Below are positions 1 through 8,824 of a stretch of 64,000 nt of DNA, piece after piece. The stretch comes from Christensenella sp. UBA7703. Lineage in GTDB: Bacteria; Bacillota; Clostridia; Christensenellales; CAG-138. Both the position numbers and the translations under genes were made by a program. The DNA lies in assembly GCA_002482505.1 (NCBI GenBank), contig DLGD01000014.1, positions 86,618 through 150,617 of the forward strand. The letters run 5' to 3'. Numbering within the stretch: position 1 is the first letter of the stretch; each line of letters begins with the position of its first letter. The notes under the pieces are model-generated. The model was not told the origin of the DNA and ran no database searches. It saw only the letters and a program-made list of their open reading frames with translations.

Positions 1-1
1 A

Positions 2-1531
2 GTTACAAAAAAGTGGTTTCGGAATGATACTTTACCATCATTTTTTGAATCTGATATTCAATTACAAATTGAAAGAAAATCAGGAAAATATAATGATCGA
101 AATCAAGCTTCGCTAACATCCTTCTTGAATAAAATAAGGTATGTATATATACCAGCAATTAAAGATGAAAGTACGTTTCGGTCGACGTTTAATTTGTTGA
201 GAGAGTCAATATATGATGACAAAATATCAAAAGATGAGAGGTTGATAGAGTCGCTGAGTTCATTATCACTTGCGGTGTCTGATGCGGCGAGTGAACTAAA
301 CAATGAGTTCAAAGTTGCAACAGGGATTAACTCATATCTGACCTCACCGAAAACTATTTCAGATTTATATCAAACTATCAGCGTTGACACGGAAATGGAT
401 GGAGCTGATATTAGCTTAAATCTGAGAGGTGATGGTATAAGAGTACGTTATTTACCAAGCATTTTACATTATATTTCTTGGAACTCAAGTAATTTGTATA
501 TTTGGGGCTTTGAAGAGCCAGAAAACTCTCTTGAATATGGACTGGCGTTATCTATGGCTGATGATTTTTATACTAGGTTCGCACAAGATAGCAACATATT
601 CATAACTTCTCACTCACCTGCATTTATAGGGCTATCAGATAAAGAGAGTGTGCAAGTCTACCGATGTTTTCGGGACATCAAAGGGACAAACATAAAGACA
701 ATAAAGGAAGCAAATGAACAGCCTGAACTAATTGAAGAACTTGGATACGCTAATCTCCAGAAAGAAATATTTGACCAGTACAAATCAAAAGTTGCAGAGT
801 ATAAAGCTCACTTAGTTCAAATTGAAACCTGCAAAAAAGAGATAAATCTAATATGCGAAACTTTAAAACAAGCCGTAAAACCAACACTTTTCACGGAAGG
901 TATTACTGATGTACTAATTCTGAAAGCGGCTTGGAAGGCATTGTACGATTCAGAATGTCCGTTTGAGATTAAGAGTTGCAACTCGTTTTTAGAGGAAGAT
1001 ACCACAAGTGCTGCAGGATGCGAGAAATTGGCAAGCCTGCTAAGCTCAACTTTGCCGGACAATATATGCTTTACATTAGGGCTTTTTGATCGCGATGCAG
1101 AAGGTTGTAAGAGATACAAACTTGATAAAAACTTTGTCGAACAAGATGCAAACTGGAAACTACATAAAAACAAGCGTTGTTGTGTAATATGTCTTCCTGA
1201 ATTAGAAGATAGAAAACAGTTTTCAGAAAATGAAAATCTTTGTATTGAGTTTTATTTTGATAACGAATATCTGATGAAGCAAGTTGGTGGGATTTCACTT
1301 CAATTAGATCCAATAGAATACTCGGTTCGTACTCAAGCTGGCAAACTAGTAAGAACAGAATTACCAGAAAAAGGAAAATTCGAGTTTTATAAAATTAAAG
1401 AATCAACAAAGAAATATTTCGCTGAAAAGATTGTACCTACATTTGACAAGAAAGCATTCTTTAGATTTAAGTACCTATTTCAATTAGTCTTGAAAATCAT
1501 TAAAGAAAATAATGTGCAATCTGTTTCGTGA
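2..1531 (+). CDS. OLD-family ATPase/TOPRIM nuclease, 5'-truncated by window edge
   Basis: The frame is open from the first bases of the window, so the N-terminus with the Walker A loop lies upstream; an internal TTG at 125 is not a convincing start. Visible: an ABC-type Walker B stretch WGFEEPENS (from nt 503), a switch/H-loop-like ITSHSP (602-619), then a C-terminal TOPRIM fold with EGITD (about 895) and LFDRDAEG (DxD at 1088-1096). This order matches overcoming-lysogenization-defect (OLD) nucleases, which include GajA of Gabija and relatives of PARIS. Proteins of this kind cut DNA, often in phage defence. No UvrD-like partner follows within the window. Base composition is strikingly AT-rich compared with everything downstream, which suggests recent transfer. 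The family call is firm; a role in defence is inferred. Confidence 0.8.
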   Translation, partial: VTKKWFRNDTLPSFFESDIQLQIERKSGKYNDRNQASLTSFLNKIRYVYIPAIKDESTFRSTFNLLRESIYDDKISKDERLIESLSSLSLAVSDAASELNNEFKVATGINSYLTSPKTISDLYQTISVDTEMDGADISLNLRGDGIRVRYLPSILHYISWNSSNLYIWGFEEPENSLEYGLALSMADDFYTRFAQDSNIFITSHSPAFIGLSDKESVQVYRCFRDIKGTNIKTIKEANEQPELIEELGYANLQKEIFDQYKSKVAEYKAHLVQIETCKKEINLICETLKQAVKPTLFTEGITDVLILKAAWKALYDSECPFEIKSCNSFLEEDTTSAAGCEKLASLLSSTLPDNICFTLGLFDRDAEGCKRYKLDKNFVEQDANWKLHKNKRCCVICLPELEDRKQFSENENLCIEFYFDNEYLMKQVGGISLQLDPIEYSVRTQAGKLVRTELPEKGKFEFYKIKESTKKYFAEKIVPTFDKKAFFRFKYLFQLVLKIIKENNVQSVS

Positions 1532-1543
1532 AATATAATTAGC

Positions 1544-1572
1544 AGCCTCCCGCTCACCACGGGAGGCTTTCT
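1544..1572 (+). terminator. Intrinsic terminator after the OLD-like gene
   Basis: Perfect 8-bp stem GCCTCCCG (1545-1552) and CGGGAGGC (1560-1567) with a 7-nt loop, followed by TTTCTC. It lies between convergent genes, so it may act on both strands. Confidence 0.6.
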
Positions 1573-1589
1573 CATCCTCACTAAAAAAC

Positions 1590-2189
1590 TCAATACCCCA
1601 AACTTTCCCCAACCAAAACAACCTCCGTCACCTTCACACTCCGCATCGGCCAAAGCAGCGTCGCCACACCGCAGCAGATGCGATCCGCCGAGGAACAATC
1701 ATAGCAGCGAATCTCTTTCCCAACCGCGCAGGGTGTTTTCAGCCCCAGCCGCCGCGTGTTCAGCGGCGCGGCCACATTCCGCGCGCGAAACACCGCGCTC
1801 TCCAAATCCGGCGCAATCTTATTCACCCCGGCGACAAACACCACCCGCTCGTGGTTGTACAGCGTCGCTGCAACGCGATTGCCGGAGCCGTCGATATTCA
1901 CGATTTCGCCCGTCTCGGCGATTGCGTTTGCACTCGTGAGGTAAACCTCCGCTCCCGCGGCAGCCGTGCGCGTCTCCATATCGTTACTCACCCAGTGCCA
2001 ATGCACGGTGTTGTGCTCGCTGAGCCGGTCGTAAAGCCCCATCTGCTCGATGGTCACGCTGCCGCCGATGCCCACCGTCTTGCCCCAAATGCTCCCGCTT
2101 AGGTAGTCCGCGGCTTCCTTCGCCGTCTCAAAATAGCGCACCGCAAACCCCTTGCGGCTGAGCGAATCCATCGTCCGCTGAACATCCAT
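1590..2189 (-). CDS. LUD-domain protein (LutC/YkgG-like, DUF162)
   Basis: 199 aa. The GIGGSVTIEQMGL segment (about residues 40-53), the YLTSANAIAETGEIVNIDGSGNRVA stretch in the middle and the VVFVAGVNKIAPDLESA region are typical of the LUD (lactate utilisation) family. LutC-like proteins work with LutA/LutB iron-sulfur proteins in lactate oxidation, but neither partner is adjacent, so this is a stand-alone LUD protein of unknown substrate. Cysteines near the C-terminus (CYDCSSADRICCG) could bind metal or be redox-active; that is inference. The ATG at 2189 has a GGAG-type ribosome site (GGAGAAACGGAC) just upstream. Confidence 0.8.
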   Translation of the reverse strand: MDVQRTMDSLSRKGFAVRYFETAKEAADYLSGSIWGKTVGIGGSVTIEQMGLYDRLSEHNTVHWHWVSNDMETRTAAAGAEVYLTSANAIAETGEIVNIDGSGNRVAATLYNHERVVFVAGVNKIAPDLESAVFRARNVAAPLNTRRLGLKTPCAVGKEIRCYDCSSADRICCGVATLLWPMRSVKVTEVVLVGESLGY

Positions 2190-2280
2190 GTCCGTTTCTC
2201 CTTAAAACTGCATTTGTTGGTATTATACCACGCACAGCGGAGCTTGCCGCGCAAAATCGAGCGGATTTCTCCGCGAAAGG

Positions 2281-2308
2281 TTGACGCAACCCGCGCGGGA
2301 TTTATAAT
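2281..2308 (+). promoter_or_regulatory. SigA-type promoter of ridA
   Basis: TTGACG (2281-2286), 16-nt spacer, TATAAT (2303-2308). It lies 38 nt before the ridA start, with a purine-rich ribosome site between. Confidence 0.7.
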
Positions 2309-2345
2309 AGAGGGGAAAACCAACACGAAGAGGAGAAGACAGCGT

Positions 2346-2717
2346 ATGAAAACGATTGATACCGAAAAAGCCCCGGCGGCGATTGGCCCGTATTCGCAGG
2401 CGAAAGTCAGCGGCGGTTTTGTGTTTACCTCCGGGCAGATTCCGGTTGACCCCAAGAGCGGGGAAATCGTCGGCAGCGACGTGACCGCGCAAGCGGAGCA
2501 GGTACTGGCAAACCTTGGCGCGGTTCTGGCGGCGGCGGGCAGTGACTTCAGCCGCGTGGTGAAGGCGACGTGCTTCCTCGCGAGCATGGACGATTTTGCG
2601 GCCTTCAACGCGGTCTATGGCAAATACATGACCGAGAAACCCGCGCGCTCCTGCGTCGCGGTGAAAACACTGCCGAAAAACGTGCTCTGCGAAGTGGAAG
2701 CTATTGCGGAAATATAA
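2346..2717 (+). CDS. ridA: RidA family enamine/imine deaminase
   Basis: 123 aa, the usual length. Shows the family signatures PAAIGPYSQA near the N-terminus, GQIPVDPKSGEIV, and the C-terminal RSCVAVKTLPKNVLCEVEAIA, including the arginine and glutamate that line the active site. RidA hydrolyses reactive 2-aminoacrylate and related enamines formed by PLP enzymes and acts as a cytosolic homotrimer. The ATG at 2346 is chosen over an upstream in-frame start because it follows an AAGAGGAGAAG ribosome site and a consensus promoter. Its own promoter and a terminator directly after it indicate a monocistronic transcript. Confidence 0.93.
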   Translation: MKTIDTEKAPAAIGPYSQAKVSGGFVFTSGQIPVDPKSGEIVGSDVTAQAEQVLANLGAVLAAAGSDFSRVVKATCFLASMDDFAAFNAVYGKYMTEKPARSCVAVKTLPKNVLCEVEAIAEI

Positions 2718-2746
2718 TCGAATCGTTCCGGCTCGTGCCGGTGCGC

Positions 2747-2780
2747 AAAAAAAAGCGGGGTCGTACCACCCCGCTTTTTT
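2747..2780 (+). terminator. Intrinsic terminator of ridA
   Basis: Stem AAGCGGGG/CCCCGCTT around a short loop, ending in TTTTTT, with a matching A-run on the 5' side so it can work in both directions. Confidence 0.85.
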
Positions 2781-3165
2781 GCTGCGCAACCCGGTTGGGG
2801 CTTTCAAAATCATTCTTGACGTAATCAGAAGAAGGAACACTTCTACGTGGTCGTAACACGTTTCCGTCAAAGCAAAGCAGAAAATCCCGCCTGAGTTTGC
2901 GGCAGGAGGGCAAGCCCTCTAACTTGGTATTATCATATATTTTTCGCCGCGAAGCAAGAAAAACCGCTGAAAGCTGGCGTTTTTGCGCATAAAAGAGAAT
3001 CAAGGCGGCTTCTTTTCCAAACCAAAGCGGAAAAGAATGGCAATGCACGAAAATAATTCTGTACTTTAGCGCGATGAAGTGATAAAATGCAAAGGACGCA
3101 TCGGTGAGGACGGGAGCGAACCGCCGAAGGACGCATGCGAAACAAAGTCAAAGGAAGTGCCACAA
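2781..3165 (+). promoter_or_regulatory. Leader region of the histidine operon, no firm element
   Basis: This 385-nt gap holds no convincing gene. It contains a short hairpin GAGGG/CCCTC at 2906-2919, a TAAAAT that could be a -10 box at 3083-3088 without a clear -35 partner, and a 10-nt direct repeat AAGGACGCAT at 3091-3100 and 3127-3136. Between the repeats are the complementary bits CGGT and ACCG. The repeated motif just before yerC is a plausible operator for the regulator encoded next; this is inference only. I found no His-rich leader peptide and no T-box. Confidence 0.35.
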
Positions 3166-3465
3166 ATGGGTTTACCGAGAAACAAACAGACAGACGCGCT
3201 TTTTTCCTCCGTGCTCCTGCTGGAGAACGTGGAGGAATGCTATCGATATTTTGAGGACCTCTGCACGATTCAGGAGATTCGCGATCTTGGGCAGCGCCTC
3301 GAGATTGCAAAGGCGCTGGACGCGGGGGACACCTACCAGAGCGCGATTGAGAAAACCGGCGTGAGCACCGCGACCATCGGCCGCGTGAAGCGCTGCCTGC
3401 ACTATGGCGCGGGCGGATACCGGCTGGTTCTCGACCGCATGAAGACACAGGAGCAGAGCAAATGA
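3166..3465 (+). CDS. yerC: YerC/YecD-type TrpR-family DNA-binding regulator
   Basis: 99 aa. The YerC/YecD branch of the TrpR superfamily is recognised from EECYRYFEDLCTIQEIRDL and the helix-turn-helix AIEKTGVSTATIGRVKRCL near the C-terminus. The ATG at 3166 follows an AAAGGAAG ribosome site; a more upstream in-frame ATG lacks one. Its stop codon overlaps the hisZ start (ATGA), so it is translationally coupled to the histidine operon as the first gene. A role as autoregulator of the operon is likely from position alone; the ligand is not visible from sequence. Confidence 0.88.
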   Translation: MGLPRNKQTDALFSSVLLLENVEECYRYFEDLCTIQEIRDLGQRLEIAKALDAGDTYQSAIEKTGVSTATIGRVKRCLHYGAGGYRLVLDRMKTQEQSK

Positions 3466-4559
3466 AGCCCGAAACACTGACCACGCAAGAGCGCATTCAG
3501 TATGAGCTGCGGGAGCTGTATTTAGCCTGCGGCTATCGACCATATAAGGTCGGGAAATTTGAAGACTACGACCTCTACATGCGCAACAAGAAATTCCTCG
3601 CGAGCGAACAGGTGCTCACCTTTAGCGACACAAACGGCAAACTCAAGGCGCTCAAGCCGGACGTGACGCTTTCGATTATCAAAAACGTGAAGGACGACGG
3701 GCGCGTGCAGAAGCTCTGTTATACCGAGACGGTCTACCGCGTGCCGCGAAACGCATACGGCTTTCGCGAGATCATGCAAACCGGGCTGGAGTGCATCGGG
3801 CGCGTGGACGATTATGCGGCGGGTGAGGTGCTCATGCTGGCGGCGCGGAGCCTGCAAAAGATCAGCGAGCGCTATGTGTTGGATGTGTCCGATGTCGGCG
3901 TGCTTTCCGGCGTGCTGGCGGAGGAGCCGATTGGCGACGCGGACTGCGCAAGGCTATTGTCTCTCGTCGGTGAAAAGAATCAGCACGGGCTGACAGCAGC
4001 CTGCGCAGAGATGGGTGTTTCCCAGCGTACGACACAGCGATTGCTCGACCTCGTCTGCGCCTGTGGACCGCTTGGCGAAACTCTCTCTCGCGTGGAATCG
4101 CTGGATCTGCCACAGACGAGCCGGGAAGCCCTCGCGGGGCTTGGGCGCATGCGAGATCAGCTCGCGGCATACGGAATCGGCAACGTGAACCTCGATTTTT
4201 CGGTGGTCAACGATATGGACTATTACAACGGGCTCGTGTTCCGCGGCTTTGTGGAGGGGATACCCTCCGGCATTCTCGCGGGCGGGCGGTATGACAACCT
4301 GCTGGCGCGGATGGGCAAGCACGGCGAGGCGATCGGATTTGCGGTCTATCTGGATCAGCTGGAGCGGTACATGGAGGCAAAGCCCGCCTACGAAACGGAA
4401 GCGCTCGTACTCTATGACGCAGCGACCGACCCGCTGGATATCGTCCGCGTGACGGAATCGCTCCGCGCGCGGGGCATCAGCTTCCGTGTGCAGCGGGAGG
4501 AAGAACCCTGCCCGAATTGCCGCGAAGTCGTCCGGCTCGCGAAGGAGGCAAATACATGA
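3462..4559 (+). CDS. hisZ: ATP phosphoribosyltransferase regulatory subunit
   Basis: 365 aa paralogue of histidyl-tRNA synthetase without the anticodon domain. Class II synthetase-like motifs remain: LKPDVTLSIIKN, YTETVYRVPRNAYGFREIMQTG and the YYNGLVFRGF / GILAGGRYDNL region near the C-terminus. HisZ pairs with the short catalytic subunit HisG to form the hetero-oligomer that carries out the first step of histidine synthesis and lets histidine feed back on it. Overlaps yerC upstream and hisG downstream by ATGA, as expected for a complex made in fixed ratio. Confidence 0.95.
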   Translation: MKPETLTTQERIQYELRELYLACGYRPYKVGKFEDYDLYMRNKKFLASEQVLTFSDTNGKLKALKPDVTLSIIKNVKDDGRVQKLCYTETVYRVPRNAYGFREIMQTGLECIGRVDDYAAGEVLMLAARSLQKISERYVLDVSDVGVLSGVLAEEPIGDADCARLLSLVGEKNQHGLTAACAEMGVSQRTTQRLLDLVCACGPLGETLSRVESLDLPQTSREALAGLGRMRDQLAAYGIGNVNLDFSVVNDMDYYNGLVFRGFVEGIPSGILAGGRYDNLLARMGKHGEAIGFAVYLDQLERYMEAKPAYETEALVLYDAATDPLDIVRVTESLRARGISFRVQREEEPCPNCREVVRLAKEANT

Positions 4560-5188
4560 AGCGCATGATCAACATCGCTCTGCCCAAAGGGCGGCTCGGC
4601 GAAAAAGCGTATTCCCTCATTGCGCGCGCGGGCTATGCTTGCCCAGAGTTGCTGGAGGAAAACCGCAAACTCACGTTTGAAAACGAGCAGGCGGGTGTGC
4701 GTTATTTCTGGGTGAAACCGTCGGATGTGGCGATCTATGTGGAGCGGGGAGCAGCGGACATCGGCATTGCGGGCAAGGACATCCTGCTGGAGTATGCGCC
4801 GGATGTCTATGAACTGCTGGATCTATCCATCGGCAAATGCCGGATGTGCGTCGCGGGCGCTCAGGATTTTTCCGATTCACACACGGGCATTCTGCGTGTG
4901 GCGACAAAGTTTCCCGCCATCGCGCGGCGGCATTATGCCGCGCAGAGCCGCGAGATCGACGTCATCCGCCTCAACGGTTCCATCGAGCTTGCGCCCATCT
5001 TGGGGCTTTCGGACGTGATTGTGGACATCGTAGAGACGGGCAAAACCCTCGCGGAAAACGGATTGTGCGTTCACGAGGAGATCGTGTCCATCAGCGCACG
5101 ATTGATCGCAAACAAGGCACATTACCAGTTCAAAGGCGCAGAGATAGAAGCTCTTAGACAGAAGCTAGAGGAAGCAGCAAGAGCATGA
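4556..5188 (+). CDS. hisG: ATP phosphoribosyltransferase, short form
   Basis: 210 aa, the short HisG lacking the C-terminal ACT-like regulatory domain, consistent with hisZ beside it. Begins with INIALPKGRLGEKA and contains the periplasmic-binding-protein-like core (DVAIYVERGAADIGIAGKD) and the PRPP loop region (LGLSDVIVDIVETGKTL). It joins ATP and PRPP to form phosphoribosyl-ATP, the committed step of histidine synthesis. The ATG at 4556 overlaps the hisZ stop. Confidence 0.96.
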   Translation: MKRMINIALPKGRLGEKAYSLIARAGYACPELLEENRKLTFENEQAGVRYFWVKPSDVAIYVERGAADIGIAGKDILLEYAPDVYELLDLSIGKCRMCVAGAQDFSDSHTGILRVATKFPAIARRHYAAQSREIDVIRLNGSIELAPILGLSDVIVDIVETGKTLAENGLCVHEEIVSISARLIANKAHYQFKGAEIEALRQKLEEAARA

Positions 5189-5234
5189 TGAATGATGAGA
5201 CGCTCCGGCGCAAGCTGGAGCAGGCGGTGAGAAC

Positions 5235-6515
5235 ATGAAAATATGGAACTATAACGAGATCGATAAAAGCGCCCTCTTTTTGCGCCGGCTGGAGGACAGC
5301 GGCGTGGAGGATGTTGTGCGCGGAATTCTTGCGGACGTCGCCCAAAACGGAGACCGCGCGCTGATCGCCTACGCAAAAAAGCTTGATCGCGCGGAGCTGA
5401 CCACTCTGGAGGTTTCGCAGGCGGAACTTGACGATGCACTGCTCTCGGTCCCGACAGAACTGCTCGACGCGATGCAACTGGCGGCGGAGAATATCCGCGC
5501 GTTTCACAGCATGCAGCTGCGCGAAGGCTTTCGTCTGGAGCGCCCGAACGGCGTGTACATGGGGCAGAAGATTACGCCCATCGAAAAAGTCGGGCTCTAT
5601 ATCCCAGGCGGTACGGCGAGCTATCCTTCCACGGTGTTCATGAACGCGATCCCGGCAAAGCTTGCTGGGTGCTCGCTTGTGGTGATGGTCTCCCCGCCGA
5701 ATGCGAGCGGCAAGATTCCGGCTCCGATCCTCGCGGCGGCAAAGCTCGCGGGGGTGGATCGGGTGTTTCTTGCGGGCGGGGCGCAGGCGATTGCCGCCCT
5801 TGCCTACGGCACCGAGACCGTGCCGAAGGTGGACAAGATCGTTGGCCCCGGCAACGCTTTTGTTGCGGAAGCAAAGCGGCAGGTATTCGGACGGGTTGCC
5901 ATCGATATGATTGCGGGGCCGAGCGAGATACTCGTCGTCGCGGATGAGACGGCGAATCCCGCGTTTGTCGCGGCGGATTTGCTGAGCCAAGCGGAGCACG
6001 ACGCGCTCTCCTCCGCGGTGTTGATCACGGATAGCATGGCGTTGGCGGAGCAGGTCAGCGCGGAGATGGAGCGGCAGCTAAGGACCCTCCCGCGCGAGGC
6101 GATTGCAAGAGCTTCCATCGAAACCAACGGCAAGATCATCGTGACGAGCGATTTGCTCTGCGCGATCGACGTGTCCAACGAGCTTGCGCCGGAGCATCTA
6201 GAGCTCTGCGTCAAAGAACCGGAGCGGTATCTGGCCTATGTGAAAAACGCGGGTTCGGTCTTCCTCGGCAACGATTGCCCGGAGTCCCTTGGAGACTATC
6301 TCGCAGGGCCGAACCACACGCTGCCGACCAGTGGAACGGCGCGGTTTTCCAGCCCGCTTGGCGTGGACGATTTTGTGAAAAAGACACAATACACCTATTT
6401 TTCGCGGGAAGCGCTGGGGGAACTCGCGGATAAAATCGCGGTGTTTGCCCGCGTGGAAGGGCTGGAGGCGCATGCACGGGCGGCGCTGATTCGCGGCGGG
6501 GAGGGCAAGGCATGA
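5235..6515 (+). CDS. hisD: Histidinol dehydrogenase
   Basis: 426 aa. Oxidises L-histidinol to histidine in two NAD-dependent steps using a zinc ion. Conserved stretches: YIPGGTASYPSTVFMNAIPA, GPGNAFVAEAKR, DMIAGPSEILVVAD, QAEHD (metal and catalytic region) and the C-terminal GPNHTLPTSGTARFSSPL. The ATG at 5235 follows GGCGGTGAGAAC after a 46-nt gap from hisG; the end overlaps hisC by ATGA. Confidence 0.97.
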   Translation: MKIWNYNEIDKSALFLRRLEDSGVEDVVRGILADVAQNGDRALIAYAKKLDRAELTTLEVSQAELDDALLSVPTELLDAMQLAAENIRAFHSMQLREGFRLERPNGVYMGQKITPIEKVGLYIPGGTASYPSTVFMNAIPAKLAGCSLVVMVSPPNASGKIPAPILAAAKLAGVDRVFLAGGAQAIAALAYGTETVPKVDKIVGPGNAFVAEAKRQVFGRVAIDMIAGPSEILVVADETANPAFVAADLLSQAEHDALSSAVLITDSMALAEQVSAEMERQLRTLPREAIARASIETNGKIIVTSDLLCAIDVSNELAPEHLELCVKEPERYLAYVKNAGSVFLGNDCPESLGDYLAGPNHTLPTSGTARFSSPLGVDDFVKKTQYTYFSREALGELADKIAVFARVEGLEAHARAALIRGGEGKA

Positions 6516-7585
6516 GCCGTTTTTTAAGCGAAAAATACGCGAGCCTGGTTCCCTATACCCCCGGCGAACAGCCGCGGGACGCGCAATATATCAAGCTCAA
6601 CACGAATGAATCCCCGTTTCCGCCGTCGCCCGGCGTGGTTGCGGCGGCTGAGCGGGAAGCGCGTCGGGTCAATCTTTATTCCGACCCGGAGTGCAAGTTG
6701 CTTAAAGATGCAGCGGCAAAGCTCTACGGCGTGGAGCCGCAAAACGTGCTGCCGGTCAACGGATCGGACGAGATTCTCTATTTTGCGTTTCTTGCGTTCG
6801 GAGACGAACAGAACCCCTTTGCGTTTGCGGATATCAGCTACGGTTTTTATCCCGTCTATGCGCAGTTCTGCAAGGTGCCAAACCGCGAGATTCCGCTCAC
6901 GAGTGATTTTTCCATCGACTATCGGGATTATCTGGGGCTGAGTGAACAGATCCTGATCGCAAACCCCAACGCGCCAACGGGAACCTGCCTGCCGTTATGG
7001 CAGATCGAGGAGATCGTCCGAGCGAATCCCGACCGCGTGGTGATCATCGACGAAGCGTATATCGACTTCGGCGGGGAGAGCTGCGTGCCGCTGACGAAGA
7101 GATATGACAACCTTCTGGTGATTCAAACGTTTTCCAAGAGCCGCTCTCTTGCGGGCGCGCGGCTGGGTTTTGGTATCGGCTGCGAGGCGCTGATACGTGA
7201 CCTGAACACGGTGAAGTATTCGATTAACCCGTATAATGTGAACCGTATGACGCAGGCTGCGGGTGTTGCCGCAATCGAGGACGACGCGTATTATCGCGAA
7301 AAGGCGCAAACGATTATGCGCGTGCGGGAGGAGACGACAGAGCAACTCTGCGCGCTCGGCTTCACGGTCTTGCCGTCCACGGCAAACTTCGTCTTTGCAA
7401 AGAGCGACCGCCTCAGCGGAGAAGAACTCTATCAATCACTCAAATCGCGCGGGGTGCTGGTGCGGCACTTTACCAAGGAGCGCATCAAAGACTTTTGCCG
7501 GATCACGATTGGCACGCGCGAACAGATGCAGACACTCATAACCACCATTCAGGCAATCCTCGCGGAGAAAGGAAGCAGCAGATGA
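6512..7585 (+). CDS. hisC: Histidinol-phosphate aminotransferase
   Basis: 357 aa PLP-dependent class I/II aminotransferase. Shows LNTNESPFPPSP near the N-terminus, ANPNAPTGT in the cofactor pocket, IIDEAYIDFGG, and the Schiff-base lysine in FSKSRSLAGARLGFGIG. It converts imidazole acetol phosphate to histidinol phosphate. HisC enzymes of Bacillota often also transaminate aromatic keto acids; as no other aminotransferase lies near the Phe/Tyr operon in this window, it may serve both pathways (inference). ATGA overlaps on both sides. Confidence 0.95.
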   Translation: MSRFLSEKYASLVPYTPGEQPRDAQYIKLNTNESPFPPSPGVVAAAEREARRVNLYSDPECKLLKDAAAKLYGVEPQNVLPVNGSDEILYFAFLAFGDEQNPFAFADISYGFYPVYAQFCKVPNREIPLTSDFSIDYRDYLGLSEQILIANPNAPTGTCLPLWQIEEIVRANPDRVVIIDEAYIDFGGESCVPLTKRYDNLLVIQTFSKSRSLAGARLGFGIGCEALIRDLNTVKYSINPYNVNRMTQAAGVAAIEDDAYYREKAQTIMRVREETTEQLCALGFTVLPSTANFVFAKSDRLSGEELYQSLKSRGVLVRHFTKERIKDFCRITIGTREQMQTLITTIQAILAEKGSSR

Positions 7586-8169
7586 GAACGGCAACTTGCA
7601 ACCGAAAGACGGCGGAGACACAGATTACCCTTACGCTCAACCTCGACGGAATAGGCAAGAGCGAGATCAACAGCGGGGTTGGGTTTCTCGACCATATGCT
7701 CACGCTCTTTGCTCGGCATGCGAGAATGGACCTCGCGCTGGCCTGCACGGGGGATACGGTTGTGGACGACCACCACAGCGTGGAGGACATCGCCATTGCG
7801 CTGGGCGAAGCGCTGAAAACTGCTCTCGGCGAAAAGCGCGGTATTGTGCGCTATGGCAGTGAACTGCTGCCGATGGATGAAGCGCTCGTGCTCTGCGCGG
7901 TCGATCTCTCCGGCAGGAGCTGCCTGCGTTACACGGCGAGCATCCTCTCGCAAAAGATCGGTTCGTTTGACACCGAGCTGGTGCAGGAATTCTTCAGCGC
8001 GCTGAGCCGGACGGCGGGGATTACACTGCATATCAAACAGCTCGACGGCGAAAACTCGCACCACATCGTGGAGGCGATGTTCAAAGCCCTCGGTCGATCA
8101 CTCAGGCAGGCGGTTGCCGTCGATTCCGCGTTTGCGGACGAGATTCCCTCGACAAAGGGTGTGCTATAA
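7582..8169 (+). CDS. hisB: Imidazoleglycerol-phosphate dehydratase
   Basis: 195 aa, monofunctional HisB. Manganese-binding histidine motifs are visible: GFLDHMLTLFARH, DDHHSVEDIAIALGEAL, and later SHHIVEAMFKALGRSL. It dehydrates imidazole glycerol phosphate. The phosphatase activity that is fused to HisB in enterobacteria is supplied here by the separate PHP protein at the end of the operon. The ATG at 7582 overlaps the hisC stop. Confidence 0.96.
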   Translation: MRTATCNRKTAETQITLTLNLDGIGKSEINSGVGFLDHMLTLFARHARMDLALACTGDTVVDDHHSVEDIAIALGEALKTALGEKRGIVRYGSELLPMDEALVLCAVDLSGRSCLRYTASILSQKIGSFDTELVQEFFSALSRTAGITLHIKQLDGENSHHIVEAMFKALGRSLRQAVAVDSAFADEIPSTKGVL

Positions 8170-8170
8170 G

Positions 8171-8788
8171 ATGATCGCAATCGTAGACTATGGCGTGGGA
8201 AACCTGTTTTCGCTGAAGAGTTCGCTTGCGATGATCGGCGCGGATGCAATCGTCACCGGCAAGGAGGAAGACCTCCGCGCGGCGGATAAGATCATCCTGC
8301 CCGGCGTCGGCGCGTTTGAGGACGCGGCAAACAAGCTCCGCGCATCGGGGCTGGATGCGGTCGTGATCGAACAGGCGAACGCGGGCAAACCACTGCTCGG
8401 CATCTGCCTCGGCATGCAGATGCTCTTTGATCGGAGCTTTGAATACGGCGAACACAAAGGCCTTGGGCTGATCGCGGGGGACGTGATTGACATGCGCCCG
8501 CGGATCCCGGAAAGCTTGAAGGTGCCGCACATCGGCTGGAACGCGCTGAAGCTGACACAGCCCGTGCACCCGCTGTTTCGCAATATTCAGGAAGGCGACT
8601 GCGTCTATTTTGTGCATAGCTTCTATGCGGCAAATTGCGAGGAGGCGACCATCGCAACGGCGGACTATGGCGCCAAGCTGACCGCGGCGGTTGCGCGCAA
8701 AAACGTGCATGGCTGCCAGTTTCACCCGGAGAAGAGCGGCAAGGTGGGCTTAAACATCCTCCGCGCGTTCTGCGAGCAGACAGAATAA
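8171..8788 (+). CDS. hisH: Imidazole glycerol phosphate synthase, glutaminase subunit
   Basis: 205 aa class I glutamine amidotransferase. Nucleophile cysteine in GICLGMQMLF and the His/Glu pair in HGCQFHPEKSG complete the catalytic triad; the oxyanion-loop region LPGVGAFEDA is present. It supplies ammonia to HisF through an internal tunnel. The start follows hisB by a single base, indicating coupled translation. Confidence 0.96.
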   Translation: MIAIVDYGVGNLFSLKSSLAMIGADAIVTGKEEDLRAADKIILPGVGAFEDAANKLRASGLDAVVIEQANAGKPLLGICLGMQMLFDRSFEYGEHKGLGLIAGDVIDMRPRIPESLKVPHIGWNALKLTQPVHPLFRNIQEGDCVYFVHSFYAANCEEATIATADYGAKLTAAVARKNVHGCQFHPEKSGKVGLNILRAFCEQTE

Positions 8789-8824
8789 CCAAAAAACAAG
8801 AGTACAGTTAGGAATGAACGATCG

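Noticed and set aside
2781..3165. His-rich leader peptide or T-box upstream of the his operon
   Set aside because: No short plus-strand ORF with His codons and no T-box core sequence or terminator stem was found. Apparent His codons occur only on the opposite strand.
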